A DNA stretch of 64,000 nt from Casuarius casuarius (lineage: Eukaryota > Chordata > Aves > Casuariiformes > Casuariidae). Position 1 is the first letter of the stretch. Every line of letters begins with the position of its first letter. The notes below the pieces were generated by a model that was not told where the DNA came from, did not search any database, and worked only from the letters and a program-made list of their open reading frames with translations. The DNA lies in the NCBI GenBank assembly GCA_003342895.1, contig PTFA01000495.1:155770-219769 (forward strand). The letters run 5' to 3'. The translations under genes were made by a program, and so were the position numbers. Shown one piece after another: positions 24,761-35,520 of this stretch.

Positions 24761-27700
24761 CTTCTCTGGGTCTGGTTTCACCTCAGCCTAACAGCAGCTC
24801 AGAGGATGGTGTGAGGTATTTTCCAGAGCAGACAGTTACGCTCTGATCTGTTGGGGTGCCAGGTGCTTTAGCTGCGCACGCTTGCGTTTCCTTAGGAGTT
24901 CCGTGGTTTAAGTGCCGCCTCCTGAGCTGTGCTGTCACAGAAGCTCCCTTCTTCTGTGTCCAGCTCCTCGTGGCAGAGGAAGGCTGAGGAACATGATCTT
25001 CAGCAGCTTTAAAAATGGCAAGTCTTTTTTTTTTTTCTTTTTCTTTTTTTTAATTACCTTTAAATCTCAGGAAGTTTTAAGCCAACTTCATGATTTGTTC
25101 AGATCTGACTAAATCGTCGAATGCCCTGATTTGTCAGCAAGTGCCAACACTGAATTTACGTTTTAGTTGCAACCACATTTGGTAAAGACAAGCAATAACG
25201 CTGTATTTGAGTCCTCGTGGCACTGCCTGGCGCAGCAGAGTTCAGCTCTGGGGTCCTGTCCTGTGTCCCGGCAGACTTTTCTCTTGCTCGTTCCCTGGAG
25301 GCCCCTGCGATGTCCTGTGTCTGCAGAGTCCTTCCTGCCATCGCGGGGCTGGTGGCCCCGAGGAAGCTGGTGCTGGAGGACACAGGTCTGGGTCCGGGTG
25401 CTCAGTGAGGCCGTTAGGAGACTTCTCCAGCTGTCAGCTGCATTTCCAGAACGCCTGAATTCATCTGTTATTTATCTTCTGCAGGAATGTGAACATCCCT
25501 GGAGACTCACGCTCAGAGTCCAGGAAGTCATTAAATCAGAGCCTGAACTTCCAGCCTAGGTGAGCGCGGGAGAGGCCGTCATTACGGCCGGTAAGAAAGG
25601 ACGATCGGATAGCTCTGGCTAAAAAGGCAGAGACCTTCTATACTACTGCAGCTACTACTCCTTGCTAGTCATTAACCTCCGATGTGGAGTGGACCTGGTA
25701 ATACAGGTTTCAGTTCAGCAGGTGGAGGCTGAACCAAAGCCTAAATTGTTCAGGGCTTTCAGCAACAAAAATTGCTTTCCTCTTCCAAGTGCTGCAGTTG
25801 CTTCCAAATGTTTCACTGGTCTCAAAATGAAAATGTGGCCACACTGGGGGGAAGAGGGGGCTGGAAGTGGCCCGTCGCCGTTGCGCGGTGCCAGCCGGCT
25901 CGGAGTCCCAGTTGTGGTGCTCAGTAGCGCACTGCATACATCCCTGCCTACGGAGCAGTTCATTGCACATGCACGGGGCCTTGCTGTACCGCACAGCGTG
26001 CAGGTGTGGCCCGGACTGCGCGGGTCTCGCCCTCCGCTGCGCCCATTCCTGGGCACGCGCCTACGGAGCGGAGCCTGCGCCGGTGCCTCGCAGAGGGGCA
26101 CCGCGGGTCTGCGGCTCTGCGGCGCCCAGCACAGCTGGACCAGGGTCTCAGCCAGACGCTGAGGTCACGGCCAACACGGTCAAAATAAAGAGCGATGGGC
26201 TGTGAATGCTTTGTCTCTCGACCTTGATCCCTGCACCCCAGGGCTCCTGCTCTGTTGGATGACTCCAGTGCTTGCACTGATCCTGTATTAAAGAATTCCT
26301 GCCCTCGTTTCCTCCCTCTTGCGCAGAGCAAGGCTCTTCCCAGTCCTGGGGTAATGAACACTCCCTTCCCGGCAATGGGCTGCTGCCAGTTCAAGGAGGA
26401 GCTGCCTCATGTGGCAATCCCAGCTCCTGGGAATGCCTCTCCTACTCCCGCCTGGCTCGCAGCCGTCCCATCGGGGTGCCGTCGCTGCGCAGAGCTATTT
26501 GCTTCACCCAGGGGTGCTTCAGTCTGGGAGCAACATTACATTGATTAGAGAGGGAGCTGGTGCGTCCAGCTCATTGTTTTAGTCATTGCCAGCCATAAGA
26601 TCTTTCTCTTTTGTGTACGGAAATCAATATTTTTGCTGCTCTCCCTCCCCCGTGCTGGCATTAGCTTTTTCTGTCTAAACAATTGGACTTTGTTGACTCG
26701 ATATCTTCACGCTTTGTCATTTCCTCCTGAGCGGGGCTGGCACGGCCTGTGCAGCTTTCCTGGGCACCTGGCGGTGATGTTAGAGACGAGCTGAATGTTT
26801 TGCCCAGTGATTCCTATCATGGCAAAGCTTGGGGTGGGTCTCTGCTCCATGTGAGAGGCTCTTCTCGCCTTTGGCTGGGTGATCTGCTCCTCGGCACCAC
26901 GGCACGCCTGCCAGCTGCTTAGAGAGGAACGGGGCGGGGGGGGGAACCTGGGGGGTCCCGGGGGACCCCCAGGAGGTCAGCACAAGCCAGTGTGGATCAG
27001 CCGGCAGCGGAGCACTGCTGGGCTTCGGTCTGCCACGGACGGGTGCCTTGGTTCGAAGGATGCAGCCGTGCTTTGGTCAGTGCTCTGCCCCCAGCAGCGT
27101 GCCGGGTCCCGGGGACGGGAGCCCTGCGTGCAGCTCCTGGCACCAAAAGCACTACGCCAGCGGGAGCCCAAAGGCCCTGCATGGTGCCGAAGGAGAGCGT
27201 GAGCTGTTCTGACAGCCCGAGCGCCAAGCAAGCAGCCTTGCCGCGCGGGCAGAGCGTCCGGGCTGCCCCCAGGGAGCCCCTGCACTTGGGAAAGCGCCGG
27301 CTGCCACCTGACAAACTGCTCGGATTTCCCATCAGCTGGAGGAGCAGAGCTGAACGGAAGCAAATTGGAGCACTGTGGCTCCAGGGACTTTCGTCCCTGT
27401 CCATCGTTACGAGCCTGCGGAGCAGCTGTAGGAGTGGAGTGTCGCAGGTGAGAGGGCGAAGGCAGAGCAAGGCAGGAGCTGAAGAAATCCAGCTGAGGAC
27501 CAGGGTCATTTTCCCTTTTTCTCCCCCCCGTTAAAGGGCTGACATTAGCCACACCATAAGTCACGACTTCTAAAAAGCATTTGAGTTAAAAATGGCTTCA
27601 TAATTTCCAGGTCATTTGTACTGCATGTCCTTTTCTGATCATTTCTTCTACTTCGCTTGCTTAAAATATAATTCATTAAAAAGAAGAGATTCCAGGGTAA

Positions 27701-30340
27701 TTTAATTTAGCAGAGGTCTAATGGAGAGTGAAAATATGTTTTCTCCTCACTGAACTTCACCTGAGCCTGACAGGGTTGGCAGAAGGGTTGCTTGAGGCCC
27801 TGGGTTCGAGTTTGCGCGTCGGCTTCTGTCTACATTAAAAATTTACAAATGCAGAGCCGCTCCCCCGATTTTGTGGGAAGGAGCAGGCGCACACAAGAGC
27901 CGCCACGTGCTCAGCACAGCTGCGTGTTGCGTCAGTAGTGATTACTTCTTCCTCAGAGGCTTGTCTCTCTCCTAGACGGATAACAATTCCCTTCTCTTTA
28001 GCGGCTTGTATTTCAGGACTGTCTCGGAGTTTGCTGACAGAGCAATCGATGAGCAGTTAGCTCGCTGCTTCCATCTGGAGATTTAATTCCGGTTACCTGT
28101 GGATAGAAGGCATGCAATTAACAACAGCTTCTCGCGACTCATCCGAGGATGCAGCTTGCACATGAAGCCGTGCTGTCAGTTCATGCAGTGCCGCAGGGCC
28201 AGGGAGAAATGGATAATGCTGTGACCAATTGCAAATGCAAGGCAGAGGGGGGCCATCAGAACGAAGCGAAACATTGCACCAAGCTCAGCCTTATTATTCA
28301 TGGCAGACGCTGGAGCTGCCGAATGCAGGAAATTATTCAGCTCCGCTGGCTCTGTGCCTTGTTGACAGCATCTTCTGGTTTTATCTTGAGGATGCTTCGG
28401 GACAGAGACACATCGTCTCCACCTCTTAGGCCCAGACAGCAGCACTGGCCACTGCAGCTGGCAGGGCTCGGTGCTCAGGTGCCTGTTTTGCCTAGAGCCG
28501 AAGCTTTACAGTCCGGCTTAGGGAGCGCGCAGGAGGATGGAGCTGCCCCGGGGGCACCCGCCAAAGCTGAGGGATGGGAGGGAGAAGAGCAGAGCTGGGA
28601 CAGCTCAGGGCTGGAGATGTGGCCTGGGACTGAAGGGTCTGGTGGAGCGATGAAGGGGAGGGGACCTGTGTCTGGCAGAGGGTCGGTGTCTATTTGAAGA
28701 ACAGTGTTTCCCTCCTGCTCGCCCGGTTTTTGCCCCCAGCCTCTCCACAGGCTCCCAGCGCTGTTCACAACGCGCTGCCTGGAGATGCGGTCGGACCCCA
28801 GCCACTAGAGAGGCAGAGCAAACGCCGAGCCCCAACGTGGGTTTTCCACCAGCAGTCTCCTGTGTCAGAGACCGAGTCTGGTCCCATATGTGTGGGGTTT
28901 GAAAGCGTTTTCTGTGCTGGGAATGCCATAGTGTGACAGGACTGGTGTAAAGAGGACCCTGTGCTTTTCTTGCAGGTCTTAGAGCCGCAGGAGGACAGTG
29001 AGGTGGCTTCGCAATATGCAGAGGTATTTTCCCTTGTCCAGAGGAGCAGCTCGGAGAAGCACACGGAAGTGATCGTCTGAAGACTGAGAACATGAGGCTG
29101 GAGGTGCCCCCTCGGTAGCAATGAGAGATGATTGCAGGGTCAGAAGGCCAGAGGTCCTCGGAAATGGAGGCAGCAGGTGACCTGACGGAGGAGCGGGCAG
29201 AGGGCTGTGGAGGGGAGGGGGTGACACATTCAAGCAGCGGCCTGGGCAGCAGGACGCGGGCAGGGCAGGCGCATGCTGCGCAAGCGCAGCGGTGGTTGAG
29301 ATGCGAGGTGATAAAGGCTTTGGCCGGAGGAGGAGAGGACAGGCTGGAGCTGCGTGCAGGAGCAGAGCGAAGCGGCGGGGCAGGGCGAGGGCAGGCGGCA
29401 GCGGGGAGGCTGCTCTGGACGGAGGTGGCGTGTGCAGGGGGTGATAGATGCGGCCCTGCGGCAGCAGAGGGCTGGACCTGCAGGTCCCACCAGTCCTGTG
29501 CTCCGGAGCTGAGCCGGGACGACCATCGGGAGACGGGAGCGTCCTCCGGGTGAGGGGAGGTGAGCAGAGGTGCTCCCCTCCCGCACGTGCCTTGGTGGCA
29601 TGGAGGGTGCTGCGGTCCCTTTACCACGTTCGCCGCCCAAAGGGAGGAGGGAGGCGGCAGATGGCTCGCTGTCCCTCTTCTACAGCGTGGGGACACAAAG
29701 CAGCTTCCACGGGAACTGGATATGGGCTGAGGCAGGAGGAACGAATTAAAGAATAAAATATAATGAGTAATGCTGCAGTCAGGAGTGAAAAGTAAATAGA
29801 AACTGCTTTAAAATCTAAAGGGGATCAGATTGAGAGAGAGATTTGGAAGCAGAGGAGCTGGAGCTCTCTGGGGGGGATGAGGGGAAGGTTTGGGAAAATA
29901 AATGTTTGCTGGCTGTTGAGGAAGAGAAACAAGACTAATTCAGCATCACATAATTGCGAACAGTTGGTAGCGGAGCACAGCACGGGCTGCCAGCTCAAAT
30001 GCAGAGTTACAGCGAACTAAATTGAAGCAGGGCCCTGGCTCTTTAGGTGGGGAGATTTTCCCATCCTGGATCCGTACCCTGCAAGCCACCACTCGCACCA
30101 CCCAGCCACGGCAACAGCAACTTGTTGTCTATGGCACTCACCCAAATTCTGTGTTGCAGCACGTTTTCCATCCAAACAGGAATGTTTCTAATGAAAACAT
30201 AGTGCTTTATCTGCTGAAACAATATCTTAGCAATGTCAGATCTCCCACCTGCTCTGCTGAAATGGCGGCAAAACATTTGGAAGCTCTTAGCAGTTGGAGC
30301 AGGGAAGCATTAAGCGGGTGCAGCCATTGCTGGAGGGGTT
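24761..30340. other. Gene-free stretch with AT islands
   Basis: AT-rich islands at 25.0-25.2 (with a T/C run at 25026-25050), 26.53-26.72, 27.54-28.1 and 29.74-30.3 kb. GC-rich at 27.0-27.4 and 29.1-29.6 kb. A possible plus-strand terminal exon at 28978-29080 is noted in findings. Octamer-like TTGCAAATGCAA at 28226-28237. Confidence 0.4.
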
Positions 30341-30725
30341 TGAAGCAGAAACGGCGAAGTCCAGGCTCTAGCTGCGGCGGAAGGACGGAGCCCGGGCTGC
30401 GGCCGGCACCAGGGCTGCTGCGGGAGGCAGGGCGAGTTGTCCCCGTCTGCGAGGCCCCAGGAGCCCCGTGCGAGACGCTGCCGATTCCTGCGCGGGGACG
30501 TCCCCGCGTGGCCCCACGGCTTCCTGGGGTCTTCGGGCCCCAAGCGTGGGGCAGGAGCGGGTCCGGTGGGCGGCTGCTGGCGAGGCCGCTGCCAACCCTG
30601 GTTTTCTGCTGCGGAGGCAGCCGGTGGCTCGACAAGGCTGCGAGGGACCGGGAGGGTCCCGGGGTCTCTGGCCGGGGCAGTGGCGGCTTCCTCCGCCTCA
30701 CCTGGCTGCTGGGCATCGCGATTTC
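30341..30725. other. CpG-rich block (orphan CpG island candidate)
   Basis: High GC with many CpG; the strand asymmetry and open frames on both strands look compositional. Ends sharply at AT-rich sequence near 30.73 kb. Confidence 0.35.
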
Positions 30726-31253
30726 GTGACGTCAGCAAGTCACCTTTTTTCTTTTTCAGGAAAAAAGGTAATAAGAGTTATTGATTAATTAAAAAGTTAA
30801 CCCAACATTTTTATTGCGTAAGATTTGAATTTGTGGTTTTCATTAGCGGAGCTCCAGCTGAATTAATCCTACTTCTTTATGGTCACAGCAGCCTTATTTA
30901 ATTTTCTGTTATGTAAACTACTTTGCTCTAAGCTTATTTTAATAGCAATAAGGCAATTCACTTTGAGATTGCATAAAAAGCAACAGCAGTATTGTATTTT
31001 CAGGAGCTTGGTCAGCAGGCAGAGACAGGGAGAGCTGGTTTATGCTCCCCCAATGCTTGTCCATCTAGCCAATATATCATGGTCTCTAGCTAATATTTTA
31101 CCATATTGTTTGCTGTATTCTGTGTGAAACAAAAATAATTACAGAAATCTCTTAGATCACCACTCGGTTATCTTTAATTAGAAGCTGAGACAAAGATGCA
31201 GCATTTAAAAGCAGTGGTACAATTGGCAGCTACGTGGTGCTTTTTTCTTTTTC

Positions 31254-31340
<87 letters not shown>

Positions 31341-32320
31341 CTGTAATGTCATTCTCTTTTTTCTCATCTCCAGACAGGAAAGTCTCTGTTTCAGACCCAG
31401 ATGCAGGAATAAAGAAAAGTCCCTGTTCAGACTCCAGGAAGGGGGTGAGCTAAATGAGAACAGCAGAGAATTTTGAGAGATCCTTGGCAAACAAGTGTTT
31501 GCTAATTACACACATTTCCAGGCCAGATTTCTGGGGCCGTCGGAGCTGTCCAGGCCTCAGAGGCACCAGCTCCTCCTTGCTCGGTACCGGGGCGCGTTGC
31601 TGCTGGATCGCAGCCTGAGACTTCAGGGCCCTGTGCAAATAAACCTGCCCACGTGCGAGGACAGCCGAAGGCTTTGCTGCCTGGGATGTGCTCCAGACCC
31701 TCCGCGGTGGATGAGTAACACTGGCCGCCTGTTCGTTTGTGCTCTCATGTGGATCGCTGCAGACTTTGCAGATCACAGATAATGTGATGCTTTAAATGAA
31801 CTTGCCGTTCTGCTTGGGTCTCGGTCCTGCAGCCAGGCGATCGCTGGGAAGGGGCACAAGCATCAGAGTCCCAAACTGCCACTAGCCCCAGCAGACCAGG
31901 CAGCCAGCCCCATAAGCCATTTTTCACCAATCTTCTCTTCCTACATTAAAAAATAATAATAATCACCCCTCCACACACATTGCATGTTCCAGCAAAGGCG
32001 TTTGGGCTGGAGGAGGGCAGCCCCGTGCAGGTGCTGAAACAGATGTTTTATGCACTGTTTATCATTTTGGTTTTTTAAGCAGCTTTCCCCTGGCAGTAGT
32101 TGCTGCCCTCTAAGCAAGCAGCCAAGCAACCTGCACGCGCCAGCAGTCGCGTTTGGAAGGGAGACGATCCTGCAGGGAAGCCAGGGAGGTGGTGTGGTCA
32201 TGGGGAGCAGAACCGAGGCCGGGAAAGCGTCATGCAGGTGAATACCACGGTCATGTTTCTACGCTAGGCCAAAGCAGCACATTAAGCTCTTTCCATCAGT
32301 ATCTCCACGGGTTCTCCGGA
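30726..32320. other. AT-rich gene-free stretch with a long poly-T
   Basis: AT-rich island at 30.74-31.24 kb with TTGATTAATTAAAAAGTTAA and TAATTACAG words, then the poly-T run at 31241-31340 and mixed sequence. No exon supported. Confidence 0.4.
31241..31340. repeat. Poly-T tract, ~100 bases (poly-A on minus strand)
   Basis: T run broken by three C bases near its left end, then an uninterrupted T stretch to 31340. On the minus strand it could be the poly-A tail of a retrocopy, but no source gene or target-site duplication was seen. Confidence 0.95.
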
Positions 32321-32800
32321 GGCAGCGTGTGCCACGTTTCCAGGGCAGATTCAGGCCGCTGCGGCAGGAGTGGGGCTCGCGCTGGCAGCACGGATGCTCC
32401 CGCCGCCTCTCCAAGTGCAGGTCAGCAGCTCTGCCCAACCGCGCGCCCGCCGGGGCTGAGCGGTCCCCGCTGCCCCCGGAGCAGCTGGGACATCGGGCCA
32501 TGGCGTTCTGCGGCCAGGCTGGACGCGGCATGGGCGGACGTTGCCACCGAGCCGAGAGCAGCCAAGCGCTGAACCTGGAGGGCCGGGGGGGGCTCAGCTG
32601 CCGTGCTCAGACCGGGGGGGGGAGGGAGGAGAGGCTCGCGGTCTGCTGTGTGCAGCGTGCCGTGGCTGTGGGGCCCGGCCGCGCTGAAGCCCCCAGCACG
32701 CGGCAGCGCCTGAGCGGAGCTTGCTGCCGCCGCCCCGAGCGGGGCGGCAGGACCGGGCGGCAGGACCGCCCCGGCACCAGCTCCGGGAACGCCGACTTCC
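32321..32800. other. CpG-rich block (orphan CpG island candidate)
   Basis: GC-rich, frequent CpG, with GGGGGG runs at 32585-32590 and 32613-32620. Contains GGGCGGCAGGACC twice in tandem near 32743-32769. No gene seen. Confidence 0.35.
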
Positions 32801-33632
32801 CTGGAGAGCACCAAGCGATGGGGAGGATGTGGTGGCGTTGCGCATGCACGGTGCGAATCCCTCAGCGCATAAATACTCATCCTGCACGTGAGAGCTGGAA
32901 ATGGAAATGCCGAGCACAGTCTAACAGTATGATGTGAGCAAATTAAGCTTCATGAACAGGCAGGGCGTGAGTGGGAACTGAGGCTTTTCCGATGTCTCTG
33001 CCAGACAGGAGGGAAAGCAGAGTAACTGCAGCCAGGGGCAGCGCCTCACTGCAGCCCAGCTCACTCGGAACACCGCATTTGGTGCCAAGCAGCAAATTAA
33101 ATGGTCATTTGGAAGAAAACTGCTATTGATCAAAAGTGCTGAAAAACAGAAGAGGCTGCGACAACTCCTGACCCTGGGGTATGCTCTGGGCATGAGCTGT
33201 CAGATGCTGGGCTGCTTCCCGCAAATACTGAGCTGGTCCTTCTGGGGCAGCTTTCGGGGGGGGGGGGAGGCGCAAAGGGCGGTGTGCCGGTGGCGGCGTG
33301 GGGCCGCAGCCAGCCAGGAGGAGCGGAGCAGCCTCCCGCGGAGCTGCTCCTGTGCCGGCGCCTTTCTCCCGGCTGGGGCCAAGCGCGGAAAACGGCGTCC
33401 TGACAGCTCCCTGCCCGCTGGCCGCGCAGCTCTGAGGGGAGATGCTGGGATGCAGCGGTGTACCGTGGCCACCAAGCCTCCAGGGGTTTCTGAGCCAGCT
33501 GCTGATCTCCTTACGGCTGACAACAGAGGCAGCCAAAGGAACCCAGGCGAGGCCAGGACCCTGGAGACGCATGCTGGTGGTGCGAGGTCCGGGGTGCCTG
33601 ACCCGCTGCAGCCCCCTGGGGCTGCTGGCTCC

Positions 33633-33696
33633 CAGCACCGGCATCCTCCAGCACCAGCATCCTCCAGCACCAGCATCCTCCAGCACCAGCATCCTC
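33633..33696. repeat. 16-bp tandem repeat, four copies
   Basis: Four in-phase units CAGCACCAGCATCCTC (the first with CGG for CAG), followed by degenerate copies to about 33735. Confidence 0.95.
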
Positions 33697-34493
33697 CAGA
33701 CTCAGGATTCTCCGGCCCCGGCATCCTCCGGCTGCGCTGCTGACTCCCGCTGCTGCCCAACCGGTGGAGAAACTCAGCTCTTTCAGTTAAAGGTGTCTGA
33801 ACTGTTTTCCTCCCAACATCAAATGCTTTGGGAAGCTGTTTGCTGAAGTGATGGTATCAGTGGTGGCAGCAAATCGGCCAAACGTGGGTAATTACCCTGG
33901 ATATCGACCTGGATAATGGTTATTTCTCCCAGCAGCAAGCATGGGGCAAGTGGGCACTTGCTGACCTGGGGCTCTCGGCAGCTGGAATGGGCAGCTCTCC
34001 CTGCCCGGAAAATCCTCCATGCTTCCAGAGGCCTTTGCCTTCATGGTTGGACATCGGGGCTGCGGGAGGCTTAGCCGGGCTCCTCTCCACGGAGCTGCAG
34101 CTCCTCCTGCCCAAGCAGCTGAACACCGCTGCTTTGGCACGAGAGCCTGAATCGCGGTCTCGCAGCACGGCTGACGCCGGTTCGCCGAGCAGAGCTGTTT
34201 CCCTTCCGAGGCCATCCTTGCTTCCACGAAAAGCTGAAGGTATCGCAGTGCGTATGAGCCATTACTAGCTCCGTGCGGAGTGCTGCTGAGCGTGCCATGT
34301 CCTTCCCGGCGGCTTGCGGCATCGCAGCGAGGGGCTCCCGCAAGCCAGGGCTGGAGCTGGCTGCCGGGTGCTTCCCGCCGCCAGCCGAGCTGGAGTTGCT
34401 GCCGGGGCCCCTGTGGCACCCAGGCAGCCTTGAAATCCCGGACTCCGGGTCCCCACGCTGCGCTGCCACCAGTCGCTGTGGTTTATGCCCCCC

Positions 34494-34744
34494 NNNNNNN
34501 NNNNNNNNNNNNNNNNNNNNNNNNNNNNNNNNNNNNNNNNNNNNNNNNNNNNNNNNNNNNNNNNNNNNNNNNNNNNNNNNNNNNNNNNNNNNNNNNNNNN
34601 NNNNNNNNNNNNNNNNNNNNNNNNNNNNNNNNNNNNNNNNNNNNNNNNNNNNNNNNNNNNNNNNNNNNNNNNNNNNNNNNNNNNNNNNNNNNNNNNNNNN
34701 NNNNNNNNNNNNNNNNNNNNNNNNNNNNNNNNNNNNNNNNNNNN
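34494..34744. other. Assembly gap (251 N)
   Basis: Run of N within GC-rich, gene-free sequence. Confidence 1.
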
Positions 34745-35140
34745 GCCCAGGGCCCCCACCATGCCAGGCCCTTTGCTGTTTTGGCAGTGAAACAGGATGG
34801 GGGGCATTTGGGACAGTTCGCTTTCCCCCCATCTCTATTTATCGCCAGAAAAGTGGATCAAACCCTCGTGGCTCTCAGTTCTGCACAGTAAACTTTGCAA
34901 TGAGCAAAACTGGAATCATGGTAAACTTTGCTGTGGGAACAGTTCATTACCCCAAAACTTGCACGTGGCTGCTTAAACCACAGCAGTGATTTTTTTTAAC
35001 CTGGCTCTGTGCTAGAATTTATAAAAAAGGAAAAAAGGGGGAAAAGAAAAAAGGAAAAGTCAGAAAGGCCAGATCCTGCATGGGCTGAACCAGAGCAGCT
35101 CCACTGCAGGCACCGCTACCAAGACCCAGCTCACAGAAAG

Positions 35141-35520
35141 TTTATTTTAACAACCAGCGCAACTCTAGAAGAAGGCAGCTCAGAAACAGGGAATTATCTT
35201 GACAAACTAATGAAACAACTTAATAGCACGTAATACGTGTGCATATCGCCATCGCTGGCGACTGACACAAGCAAACATTAATTGTGAAATGCTCATCAGT
35301 GGGTGAAATGTGAACCATCACAGCATTTAGTGGCAAATAAAATGTAACATGTCAAAGAGCTAAAAATGATGTCAAATTGCTTTAATTAATAGACGATTCC
35401 CACCCAGACGCTATGCTAATAACCCACTTGAATCTAATACAATGTGCTAGCTGATAATTAATGCTTTTAAGCAGAGTTTAGACATCTGACAAGTAGCGGT
35501 TGCATTTGCAGTCACAGTGT
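35141..35520. promoter_or_regulatory. AT-rich island, candidate conserved non-coding element
   Basis: About 380 bases of AT-rich, non-repetitive sequence with AACATTAATTG, TTTAATTAATAG, GATAATTAATGC and TGACAAACT words, and no open frame of note. The texture resembles deeply conserved enhancers near developmental genes; conservation cannot be tested here. Confidence 0.3.

Larger units (their letters stand above)
32801..35140. other. Gene-free, GC-rich with tandem repeat and gap
   Basis: Holds a small AT island at 32.9-33.15 kb, a CpG-rich part at 33.24-33.43 kb, the 16-bp repeat at 33633-33696 and the assembly gap. No exon supported. Confidence 0.35.

Noticed and set aside
27780..27830. Possible tRNA-like GGGTTCGAGTTT word
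   Set aside because: No matching acceptor stem, D-arm or anticodon arm could be folded around it.
28605..29696. 363-aa minus-strand open frame
   Set aside because: Pro/Ser/Ala-rich low-complexity composition in GC-rich sequence, no domain, no splice support.
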